From: Aequorivita sinensis
Lineage (GTDB): Bacteria > Bacteroidota > Bacteroidia > Flavobacteriales > Flavobacteriaceae
Reading direction: 5' to 3'
NCBI RefSeq assembly: GCF_006346335.1
Contig: NZ_VDMC01000010.1
Coordinates: 24,425 to 88,424 of the forward strand
Length of the DNA: 64,000 bases
Shown piece by piece: positions 36,840 through 44,387 of this stretch. How positions within the stretch are numbered: position 1 is the first letter of the stretch; every line of letters starts with the position of its first letter. The notes below the pieces were generated by a model that made no database searches, was not told the DNA's origin, and saw nothing but the letters and a program-made list of their open reading frames with translations. The position numbers and the translations under genes were made by a program.

Positions 36840-38054
36840 ATGCCACACAAGTGCTTATTAATTAGCTTCTTGGTACTTTTCTGTTCAGTTGTGTCTGCTC
36901 AAGAAGAATCAGGCAATCCATTTACTTTTAAATGGGAAAACGGCTTCAAACTCAATAGTCAAAACAATCAATTCTCCCTAAAATTTGGCGGTCGAATAAT
37001 GGTCGACCACGCTTATTTGTTTCAGAGCAGCGAACTAAACGAAAGTTTTGGACCATTAACATCAAAAAGTGGAACGGAAATTCGCCGTGCTAGACTTTAT
37101 TTTTCAGGAGATATTTATAAGAACACCTTTTTTAAGTTTCAAGTAGATTTTGCTGGAGATCAAGTATCGTTAAAAGATGTTTACATCGGATTCAAAAACA
37201 TTCCAATAGTCGGGAAAGTAACGGTCGGACATTTTAAAGAACCTCTTCGACTTTCTGCAATAAACAGTAGTAAATACACAACATTTTTAGAGCCAGCTCA
37301 AAATATAGATTTTGCACAAGTTCGCAATAACGGTATTCTTCTATCCAACGATTTTTTAAACCGACGTTTATCCGCACAATTTGGAGCTTTTAGAAATGCC
37401 GACAATAACAGCAATGATGTTTTTGCAGATGACGGTTATGTAATTGGGGGAAGAGTTACTGGATTAGTAATTAATGAAGAAGAGAAAAACCACCTATTGC
37501 ATTTAGGAGCAGCTTACAGCTATAGAAACCCAAAAAGCAAGGAATATAGCGTTTCTGTTAGACCAGGGGTACACCTAGCTCCTAAATACCTGGCTACAGG
37601 CCCAATTGAAAACTTAGACTATGTGGGACTTAAAAATTTTGAATCCGCGTACGTACATGGAGCCTTTTCATTCCAAGGAGAGTACTTAACAGCATCGGTA
37701 AATACCTACTCCAGAACTTATAAATTTTCAAATTATTATGGGGAATTCAGTTATTTTTTAACAGGAGAAAGCAAGAAATTCAAAGGGTCTTATGCCGGTT
37801 TTGACAGGGTAACACCTAACAAAAACTTCGGTGGAAATGGCAAAGGCGCAGGAGCTTGGGAAGTAGCATTACGGTATTCTGAAACAGACTTAACCGATAA
37901 ATCAGTTCTTGGTGGAAATCAAAAAGATATCGCCTTAGCACTTAATTGGTATCCAAATCCAGTTACGCGATTGATGCTAAATTATGTTTGGGCGGATATT
38001 GAAGGTAAAGGCCAAGGAAATTATTTACAAGGAAGATTACAAATTGAATTTTAA
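36840..38054 (+). CDS. Phosphate-selective porin (OprO/OprP family)
   Basis: 404 residues. Signal peptide MPHKCLLISFLVLFCSVVSAQ, then a beta-barrel with the family's features: FSLKFGGRIMVDHAYLF, EIRRARLYFSGDIYKNTFFKFQVDF, GHFKEPL, and a C-terminal strand GNYLQGRLQIEF ending in Phe. Such trimeric porins admit phosphate or polyphosphate. The Pho-box promoter and the Pit gene directly downstream support a role in phosphate uptake. Confidence 0.92.
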   Translation: MPHKCLLISFLVLFCSVVSAQEESGNPFTFKWENGFKLNSQNNQFSLKFGGRIMVDHAYLFQSSELNESFGPLTSKSGTEIRRARLYFSGDIYKNTFFKFQVDFAGDQVSLKDVYIGFKNIPIVGKVTVGHFKEPLRLSAINSSKYTTFLEPAQNIDFAQVRNNGILLSNDFLNRRLSAQFGAFRNADNNSNDVFADDGYVIGGRVTGLVINEEEKNHLLHLGAAYSYRNPKSKEYSVSVRPGVHLAPKYLATGPIENLDYVGLKNFESAYVHGAFSFQGEYLTASVNTYSRTYKFSNYYGEFSYFLTGESKKFKGSYAGFDRVTPNKNFGGNGKGAGAWEVALRYSETDLTDKSVLGGNQKDIALALNWYPNPVTRLMLNYVWADIEGKGQGNYLQGRLQIEF

Positions 38055-38062
38055 ATTGCATA

Positions 38063-38108
38063 GTTAACAATTTGGTAACAAACACTCCTTTTTTATATAG
38101 GAAATTTG
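38063..38108 (+). promoter_or_regulatory. Pho-box pair and -7 element of the Pit transporter gene
   Basis: GTTAACA (38063) and GGTAACA (38074) are 11 nt apart; a weak third position falls at 38085. GGAAATTTG follows at 38100-38108, 8 nt after that third position, in the same phase as in the other four promoters. Confidence 0.7.
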
Positions 38109-38131
38109 CACCAATTTAATAATCGACAAAA

Positions 38132-40375
38132 ATGGACAATATTTATTTATTAATGATAGTTGCACTTGTTGCTTTAGCCATAGCAGATTTAGTTGTGGGT
38201 GTAAGTAATGACGCTGTAAACTTTTTAAACTCTGCAATTGGCTCAAAAGCTATTCCGTTTAAAGGAATATTAATTATAGCCAGTTTGGGAATCTTTATTG
38301 GAGCCGTATTTTCAAGCGGAATGATGGAAGTCGCCCGAAAAGGAATCTTCGTCCCCGGGGAATTCTATTTTGATGAAATTATGATCATCTTTATGGCCGT
38401 AATGATTACCGATATCTTACTGCTGGATTTTTTCAACACCATTGGTTTACCTACATCTACAACGGTATCAATTGTATTTGAATTATTAGGAGCCGCAGTA
38501 ATTATGGCGCTTATAAAAATTGGCCATAACGATGCCGAAACAATCTCTTCACTTTCAAAGTATATAAACACTGAGAAAGCTGTTGAAATTATTGTGGGAA
38601 TTCTCCTCTCCGTCGTCATTGCCTTTACGGTCGGGGCGATAGTACAATACCTATCTCGATTAATTTTCACCTTCCATATAGAGCAAAAGATGAAATATTT
38701 CGGAGCTATTTTTGGAGGGATTGCTTTAACTGCAATTAGCTACTTTATTTTTATGAAAGGACTAAAAAGTACACCTTTTTACAGTAGTTTTAAAGGAGTA
38801 GTTGAAAGTAATACAGCTTTAATTATAGGTATAAGCTTTATTATTTGGACTGTATTCTCGCAACTATTTATGATGGTTACCAAAAAAAGCATCCTGATAA
38901 TAGTAATTGCAGTAGGGAGTTTCAGTCTTGCTCTAGCATTTGCTGGTAACGATTTGGTTAACTTTATTGGTGTGCCAATGGCCGCTTACCACAGTTATAT
39001 AGATTGGTCTACATCTGGCGTTGATGCTTCTGCATATGCAATGACAAGTCTTGAAACAGCAGTACCTGCAGAACCATTTTTATTGTTTGCTGCAGGAGCA
39101 ATTATGGTTTTAACATTATGGTTCTCTAAAAAAGCAAGAACGGTATCTGATACAGAGATCGATTTAGCACGTCAAGGAGATGGTCATGAGAAATTTAGCC
39201 CTAATATGTTATCAAGGTTTTTAGTTAAATCTAGCACTTATTTAGCTACATATTTTGAACATATTCTTCCAAAATCAATGCAGGAGAAAATAGATAAGCG
39301 CTTTGAGAAGCCAGTAATTGAATTACCAAAACACAAAGCATACGAGATGCCTGCTTTTGATATGATTCGTGCTTCTATTAACCTTGTTGTTGCAGGTATA
39401 TTAATTGCTACTGCTACTTCAATGAAGCTTCCTCTATCCACAACTTACGTAACTTTTATGGTTGCCATGGGTACATCCTTAGCAGACAGAGCTTGGGGTC
39501 GTGAAAGTGCTGTTTACCGCGTTGCAGGTGTACTAAATGTTATTGGAGGATGGTTCTTTACTGCCTTCGTTGCATTTACTGCAGCAGGAACCTTAACTTA
39601 CTTAATTTTTATAGGAAGGGGAACTATGATTGCTGTACTTCTTCTATTAGCTATTTTATTGTTGGTTAGAAACTACATTTCTCACAAAAATAAGGCTAAG
39701 CTTAAGATGAATAAAACAGGTTTAAAGAAAACCGAAAGTAAAACTGTTCAAGGTATTATTCAAGAAAGTGCTGAAAACATTAGTAATGTTGTTTCTCGCT
39801 CAAACAAGATTTACACCGATATGTTGCGAGGCCTTGCAAAACAAGACACTAAGAAACTAAAGAAGAGTAAAAAAGGTGTTTCAAAGTTAAATGATGAGGT
39901 AGAAGAATTGCGAGATAACTTATTCTATTTCATTAAAAATCTTGACGATACAAGTGTTCGTGGAAGTAATTTCTACATCATTATCTTAGGTTATTTAACG
40001 GATATCGCTCAGTCGTTAGAATTCATTTCTAAAGCAAGTTACAAGCACGTTAACAACAACCACAAAGCACTTCGTTTCAACCAAATTAAAGACCTACAAG
40101 AAGTTGATAGACATCTTGAGGGCTTATTAAATGAAATTGAAGATATATTCGACAAGAAAGAATTTGAACGTATTGGTCAAGTTTTAAATAGAAAAGAGGA
40201 AGTTTACGCTAGTCTTTCAAACAAGATTGAAAAGCAAATTGCCCGAACCAGAACTGAAGAATCTAGCCCGAAAAACACTACTTTGTATTTCAGCTTACTG
40301 CTAGAAACAAAAGACTTAGTGAAAGCCTTGATGAACTTGATGGAGGAGTATCACTCAAGTTATAAAAAAGCGTAA
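38132..40375 (+). CDS. Pit/PHO4 family inorganic phosphate transporter with PhoU-like tail
   Basis: 747 residues, much longer than a bare Pit protein (about 500). The membrane part (about 1-520) has two PHO4 repeats with the signatures ADLVVGVSNDAVNFLNSAIGS and LAFAGNDLVNFIGVP, and TTYVTFMVAMGTSLADRAWG. A soluble C-terminal helical domain (about 535-745; KTVQGIIQESAENISNVV to LMEEYHSSYKKA) resembles PhoU/DUF47. The tail probably regulates transport. Moves phosphate across the inner membrane with a cation gradient. Confidence 0.93.
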   Translation: MDNIYLLMIVALVALAIADLVVGVSNDAVNFLNSAIGSKAIPFKGILIIASLGIFIGAVFSSGMMEVARKGIFVPGEFYFDEIMIIFMAVMITDILLLDFFNTIGLPTSTTVSIVFELLGAAVIMALIKIGHNDAETISSLSKYINTEKAVEIIVGILLSVVIAFTVGAIVQYLSRLIFTFHIEQKMKYFGAIFGGIALTAISYFIFMKGLKSTPFYSSFKGVVESNTALIIGISFIIWTVFSQLFMMVTKKSILIIVIAVGSFSLALAFAGNDLVNFIGVPMAAYHSYIDWSTSGVDASAYAMTSLETAVPAEPFLLFAAGAIMVLTLWFSKKARTVSDTEIDLARQGDGHEKFSPNMLSRFLVKSSTYLATYFEHILPKSMQEKIDKRFEKPVIELPKHKAYEMPAFDMIRASINLVVAGILIATATSMKLPLSTTYVTFMVAMGTSLADRAWGRESAVYRVAGVLNVIGGWFFTAFVAFTAAGTLTYLIFIGRGTMIAVLLLLAILLLVRNYISHKNKAKLKMNKTGLKKTESKTVQGIIQESAENISNVVSRSNKIYTDMLRGLAKQDTKKLKKSKKGVSKLNDEVEELRDNLFYFIKNLDDTSVRGSNFYIIILGYLTDIAQSLEFISKASYKHVNNNHKALRFNQIKDLQEVDRHLEGLLNEIEDIFDKKEFERIGQVLNRKEEVYASLSNKIEKQIARTRTEESSPKNTTLYFSLLLETKDLVKALMNLMEEYHSSYKKA

Positions 40376-40397
40376 TTCATCGCTTTTAAATAAAAAT

Positions 40398-40440
40398 CCC
40401 TCGGTAAAACTTTCTGTCATTACTGAGGGGTTTTTTTTAT
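40398..40440 (+). terminator. Intrinsic terminator after the Pit gene
   Basis: CCCTCGGTAA pairs with TTACTGAGGG (one G-U pair) before a run of nine T. Confidence 0.9.
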
Positions 40441-40467
40441 CACCTATTTAAATCGTACCGTTTTTAA

Positions 40468-40944
40468 CTAAAATAAAGATTGTTGTTGCCAAGGATTTTC
40501 GTGTTCTAACAACCATTTCTTACGATGTAGTCCGCCAGCATAACCCGTTAAGGATCCATCACTCCCAATTACTCGATGACAGGGAATAATAATCGAAATT
40601 GGATTTTTACCATTTGCTGAAGCTGCAGCTCTTATAACTTTGGGATCGCCAAGTTTATTTGCTATTTGCTGATAATTAAGTGTTTTCCCAAAAGGAATAT
40701 TTAAAAGTTCGTTCCAAACACGTTTTTGAAAATCTGTACCCTTTGGAGTAATTTTCACATTAAAGGTTGAACGTTTACCTTCAAAATATTCTTGAAGTTG
40801 AGTAACCACATCATTTAATTCCTTTGGAATATTTTCTGAAATAGCTAAGGAATCATCATCCTTAAAAAGTATGGACGATACTCCTTCTGAATTCCCTACA
40901 ATTTCTATAACTCCAATTGGAGATTGCGTAAAAACTGTGTGCAT
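40468..40944 (-). CDS. ogt: Methylated-DNA-protein-cysteine methyltransferase
   Basis: 158-residue suicide repair enzyme removing O6-alkyl groups from guanine. The active-site Cys122 lies in PCHRVIGSDGSLTGYAGG and the recognition helix region in LNYQQIANKLGDPKVIRAAASANGKNP. The N-terminal part (MHTVFTQSPIGVIEIVGNSEG) is the short non-Ada form. It begins on the last base of the CNNM gene stop, so the two genes are translationally adjacent. Confidence 0.95.
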   Translation of the reverse strand: MHTVFTQSPIGVIEIVGNSEGVSSILFKDDDSLAISENIPKELNDVVTQLQEYFEGKRSTFNVKITPKGTDFQKRVWNELLNIPFGKTLNYQQIANKLGDPKVIRAAASANGKNPISIIIPCHRVIGSDGSLTGYAGGLHRKKWLLEHENPWQQQSLF

Positions 40945-42044
40945 TACTCCGAATTATCTTGAGGTTTGTCAATATCATTAATTTGAATTCCTATTCGCTT
41001 AGCTCGTTTTTCCCAGTTCTTTCGGGCTTGTAGTTGTAAATCTTCAATATTATCACTCTCGTCCATGATTTCGAGACCTAAAAGAGTTTCTATGATGTCT
41101 TCCATAGTAACTACCCCAATAGTATTGCCAAAATCGTCCACTACCGCAGCGATATGAACACGTTGCTTAATAAACGTCTCAAACAAATCTGGAATTGGTT
41201 TTTCTGCCGAAACCATAAATATTTCTCTCCTAATATCGCTTAATAACTTGTCGCCACGCTCTTCAACGATTTCTTCTAAAACATCATCTCTTAGCACGAA
41301 ACCGGTAATGTTATGCGTTTTATCTTTATAGACAGGGATTCTTGAAAATCTTAGATTTTTATTTGATTCATGAAATTTTTGAAGAGTCATTTTTTCATCT
41401 TCTAAGGTTACAACAGGAAATGGTGTCATTACATCTTTTGCTTGTACACTTTTAAAAACCAAAAGATTTTTAATTACCGTAGTCTCATTTTCTTCAAAAA
41501 CACCTTCTTCTTCGGCAGCATCGGTAATCGCCATAAATTCTTCACGACTCATAGTACTTACATGAGCTGATTTTCCAACCATTTTGGTCACAATCATCAA
41601 TAGCCAAAGTATTCCCGTATACTTTAAAGGGAAAATTATTATCTTCAAAAACATAGCTGTAAAAGAGCCTAAACTCTTCCAGTATGTAGCTCCAATTGTC
41701 TTTGGGATTATTTCTGAAACTATAAGAATTAAAATTGTCATTATAGCTGAAACAATTCCAACTATATTCATTCCAAAAACCTCCACTTTATACGGTAGTT
41801 TTTCTGCTTGTACTCCCACCAAGATTGCACCCACAGTATGAGCAATTGTGTTGATAGTAAGTATTGCTATTAAAGGCTTATCTATATCCTTCTTGAAATT
41901 GGTGAGTGTTTTTGCATAACCTTTTCCTTCTTTGGTTTTCATTCGTAAAAACGTAGGAGTGAAACTCAACAATGCTGCTTCTAAAATAGAGCATAAGAAT
42001 GAAAATAATATCGATAAAACCGCATAAACTATTAATAACGTCAT
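40944..42044 (-). CDS. CNNM/CorB-type (DUF21-CBS) membrane transporter
   Basis: 366 residues. A DUF21 membrane domain (about 1-150) with four hydrophobic helices includes VSEIIPKTIGA, the conserved proline-containing motif, and a CBS pair follows (about 195-320; AKDVMTPFPVVTLEDE, VVDDFGNTIGVVTMEDIIETLLG). The terminal CorC/HlyC domain of longer relatives is absent. Relatives are proposed magnesium/sodium transporters; the older name hemolysin is misleading. Confidence 0.88.
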   Translation of the reverse strand: MTLLIVYAVLSILFSFLCSILEAALLSFTPTFLRMKTKEGKGYAKTLTNFKKDIDKPLIAILTINTIAHTVGAILVGVQAEKLPYKVEVFGMNIVGIVSAIMTILILIVSEIIPKTIGATYWKSLGSFTAMFLKIIIFPLKYTGILWLLMIVTKMVGKSAHVSTMSREEFMAITDAAEEEGVFEENETTVIKNLLVFKSVQAKDVMTPFPVVTLEDEKMTLQKFHESNKNLRFSRIPVYKDKTHNITGFVLRDDVLEEIVEERGDKLLSDIRREIFMVSAEKPIPDLFETFIKQRVHIAAVVDDFGNTIGVVTMEDIIETLLGLEIMDESDNIEDLQLQARKNWEKRAKRIGIQINDIDKPQDNSE

Positions 42045-42123
42045 ATATAGATGAATATTTTTTTTGATAAAAATAAAGATTTATAAACGTTATTAACGAT
42101 AAGGTCTTGTTAATTACATAAAA

Positions 42124-42147
42124 AAAACCGCCTCATTGGGCGGTTTT
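42124..42147. terminator. Intrinsic terminator upstream of the CNNM gene
   Basis: AAAACCGCC / GGCGGTTTT stem with loop TCATTG, flanked by A and T. In the minus direction it ends the gene at 42161-42631. Confidence 0.85.
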
Positions 42148-42160
42148 AAATGAATTATGT

Positions 42161-42631
42161 TTAAGAAGCCTTTAATAACGGTCTTAATGTATTTTCCCAA
42201 CGTTTAGCGTTTTGCAAACTAATATATGGGTCTGTACTTAGTTCCTCATCATCGTATTCGTTGTAAAATGTTATTTCTTTACTGCCGGTGTTTTTAATAA
42301 TTTCAAGCCCAACCCAATCTAATGTTTTTTCGGTTTGCTTTATACTCTTCACTCGACAAGCTTTTACCTCCTCCATATTTACAATAGTAAAATCGGCTAC
42401 TGGATTTTTCTTAGTAGAATAAACCATTTTATTAGTGTTAGGATCAACACCAATCACTACATTTCCGAGGATTTCTAAATTGTCTAACCTAATTCCATTT
42501 TTTTCAGAAAGGGAATTGATAGTTTTTTTTACTTTTCTGTCAAGTCCTGATGCGTTTACAATCATATAGCCTACAGGTACAGCTATCAACAATAATATTA
42601 TTAGCCCAATTAGGGATGCACTTATTTCCAT
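42161..42631 (-). CDS. Membrane-anchored protein of unknown function
   Basis: 156 residues. An N-terminal transmembrane helix (LIGLIILLLIAVPVGYMIVNA) is followed by a hydrophilic domain that lacks recognisable motifs (NGIRLDNLEILGNVVIGVDPNTNKMVYSTKK). The soluble part looks like a small PH-like beta-sandwich ending in a helix (LQNAKRWENTLRPLLKAS), but this is only an impression. Single-gene unit with its own terminator. Confidence 0.75.
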   Translation of the reverse strand: MEISASLIGLIILLLIAVPVGYMIVNASGLDRKVKKTINSLSEKNGIRLDNLEILGNVVIGVDPNTNKMVYSTKKNPVADFTIVNMEEVKACRVKSIKQTEKTLDWVGLEIIKNTGSKEITFYNEYDDEELSTDPYISLQNAKRWENTLRPLLKAS

Positions 42632-42713
42632 AATAGATAATTTTTAGATGAATAAATTGAATAAATAATGGCTTGAAAATCAATTCAAACCAGACGAATT
42701 AATTATCCAAAAA

Positions 42714-43073
42714 TTACCAGAAGAAATGAAATGGAAAGAGATATTGAAAAATCAGTTCACGTTTGTCCTTTAAAGAAAAAGAACATTTAATAACTGAAGA
42801 ATTACAGGTATTTGGAAACTCTTTATTAGAATAAAAAAGTCCGGTCAAACCTGCATTCGAAGATTCATTTTGGGTGATAGTTTGAGAAGCCTCTCCTATT
42901 GATACCTTATTAATTTCAAAAGGCTTGCTATTATCATCTTGTTGAAACTGAGAAACAACAACAGCTTTATCTGTAGTCGAAAGTACTTCACTTGCAATAG
43001 CAACATTCCCGAATACCAAAAAAGTGGCAATCGTAATTAAGAATGTATTTATATGTTTTTTTGCAAATTTCAC
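42714..43073 (-). CDS. Small secreted protein of unknown function
   Basis: 119 residues. N-terminal signal peptide (INTFLITIATFLVFGNVAIASE), a low-complexity polar middle rich in Ser, Asn and Gln, and an aromatic C-terminus (FQYLFPFHFFW). No family is recognised. It has no close same-strand partner, and its A-rich upstream region fits expression as a monocistron. Confidence 0.55.
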   Translation of the reverse strand: MKFAKKHINTFLITIATFLVFGNVAIASEVLSTTDKAVVVSQFQQDDNSKPFEINKVSIGEASQTITQNESSNAGLTGLFYSNKEFPNTCNSSVIKCSFSLKDKRELIFQYLFPFHFFW

Positions 43074-43146
43074 TAAACAAATGTAATCTAAAATTGAATT
43101 CGAAAATTTAAATTTTTGCTAATTATTAAATCCACTAAAATATTAA

Positions 43147-43186
43147 GAGCGATGTTTTTTAGACTATAATCTAAAAAACATCGCTC
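43147..43186. terminator. Perfect 17-bp hairpin downstream of hemB
   Basis: GAGCGATGTTTTTTAGA (43147-43163) pairs fully with 43170-43186 around the loop CTATAA. It is 23 nt past the hemB stop, so a hemB terminator is the likeliest role, although a clear T-run after the stem is lacking on the minus strand. Confidence 0.65.
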
Positions 43187-43208
43187 CTATTATCTTATGA
43201 GGTTCAAG

Positions 43209-44198
43209 CTATGAAATAATCTTCACAACGTCTTTAGCAAAGTAACTTGCAATCATAGAGGCTCCAGCTCTTTTTATAGCTGTAATTTGCTCCATCATAA
43301 CTGCATCGTGATCTAACCAACCTTTTTCAGCTGCAGCTTTTAACATAGAATATTCTCCACTAACTTGATAAACTGCCACAGGAACATTTACCTCATTCTT
43401 AATTTCACGAACAATATCTAAATAGCAAAGCCCAGGTTTTACCATAACAATATCTGCTCCTTCTTCAATATCCATTATGGTTTCACGAATAGCTTCTTCG
43501 CGGTTCGCAAAATCCATTTGATACGTTTTTTTATCCTTTGGAATATTTTTTAAATCTACTGGAGCAGAATCTAGTGCGTCTCTAAATGGACCGTAGAATG
43601 CAGACGCGTATTTAGCGCTATAAGCCATAATCCCGGTATTGTGGAAACCTTCATCTTCCAATAAGGTTCTAATCTCAAAAATACGTCCGTCCATCATATC
43701 ACTAGGTGCAATAACATCGGCACCTGCCTGAGCGTGACTAAGTGACATTTCGGCTAAAACGGCACTACTATCATCGTTAAGAATTATTCCTTCAGATACA
43801 ATTCCATCGTGGCCATAGGCTGAAAATGGATCTAATGCCACATCGGTCATTACAAGCATTTCAGGTACAGCATTTTTAACTGTTTTAATAGCACGTTGCA
43901 TCAACCCATCAGGGTTTAATGCCTCTTTTCCGGTGTTATCCTTCAATTTATCATCAACTTTTACGAAAAGCAAAACCGACTTTAACCCAAGCTTCCATAG
44001 TTCCTTTGCCTCTTTTTCAAGCAAATCTAAACTCAACCTATAGTAATTTGGCATTGAGGCAATTTCCTCTTTAACACCTTTCCCTTCAACAACAAAAAGC
44101 GGAACGATAAAATCATTCGGACTTAAAATTGTTTCGCGAACTAAACTTCTCATACTTTCACTAGTTCGCAATCTTCTGTTTCTTCTTAATGGATACAT
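43209..44198 (-). CDS. hemB: Porphobilinogen synthase (delta-aminolevulinate dehydratase)
   Basis: Condenses two 5-aminolevulinate molecules to porphobilinogen, the second committed step of heme synthesis. 329 residues, usual length. Visible: YPLRRNRRLRTSESMRSLV at the N-terminus, the first Lys in IMAYSAKYASAFYGPFRDA, and the Schiff-base Lys in ADIVMVKPGLCYLDIV. Ligands for zinc in the usual cysteine cluster are absent from the YGHDGIV region, suggesting a magnesium-type enzyme. On the same strand as the hem operon but separated by the helicase gene. Confidence 0.96.
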   Translation of the reverse strand: MYPLRRNRRLRTSESMRSLVRETILSPNDFIVPLFVVEGKGVKEEIASMPNYYRLSLDLLEKEAKELWKLGLKSVLLFVKVDDKLKDNTGKEALNPDGLMQRAIKTVKNAVPEMLVMTDVALDPFSAYGHDGIVSEGIILNDDSSAVLAEMSLSHAQAGADVIAPSDMMDGRIFEIRTLLEDEGFHNTGIMAYSAKYASAFYGPFRDALDSAPVDLKNIPKDKKTYQMDFANREEAIRETIMDIEEGADIVMVKPGLCYLDIVREIKNEVNVPVAVYQVSGEYSMLKAAAEKGWLDHDAVMMEQITAIKRAGASMIASYFAKDVVKIIS

Positions 44199-44230
44199 AT
44201 CTATTTAGATTTTAAATTTTAGACTTGAAT

Positions 44231-44256
44231 TTTTAGATTGTTTGATAAATCTAAAA
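44231..44256. promoter_or_regulatory. Inverted repeat upstream of hemB
   Basis: TTTTAGATT (44231-44239) and AATCTAAAA (44248-44256), 9-bp arms with an 8-nt spacer, 33 nt upstream of the hemB start. Possible operator; not proven. Confidence 0.4.
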
Positions 44257-44387
44257 TCGCCGATTTAAAAATCAAATCCGCAAAATTATTCTACCAAAAA
44301 CCATATTTTACATGATATTTTAAACTCGTTAAAATACTTTATTTTTAGCGTTGCAAATTTACTACTATAATCTGAGCCTTCCATATA

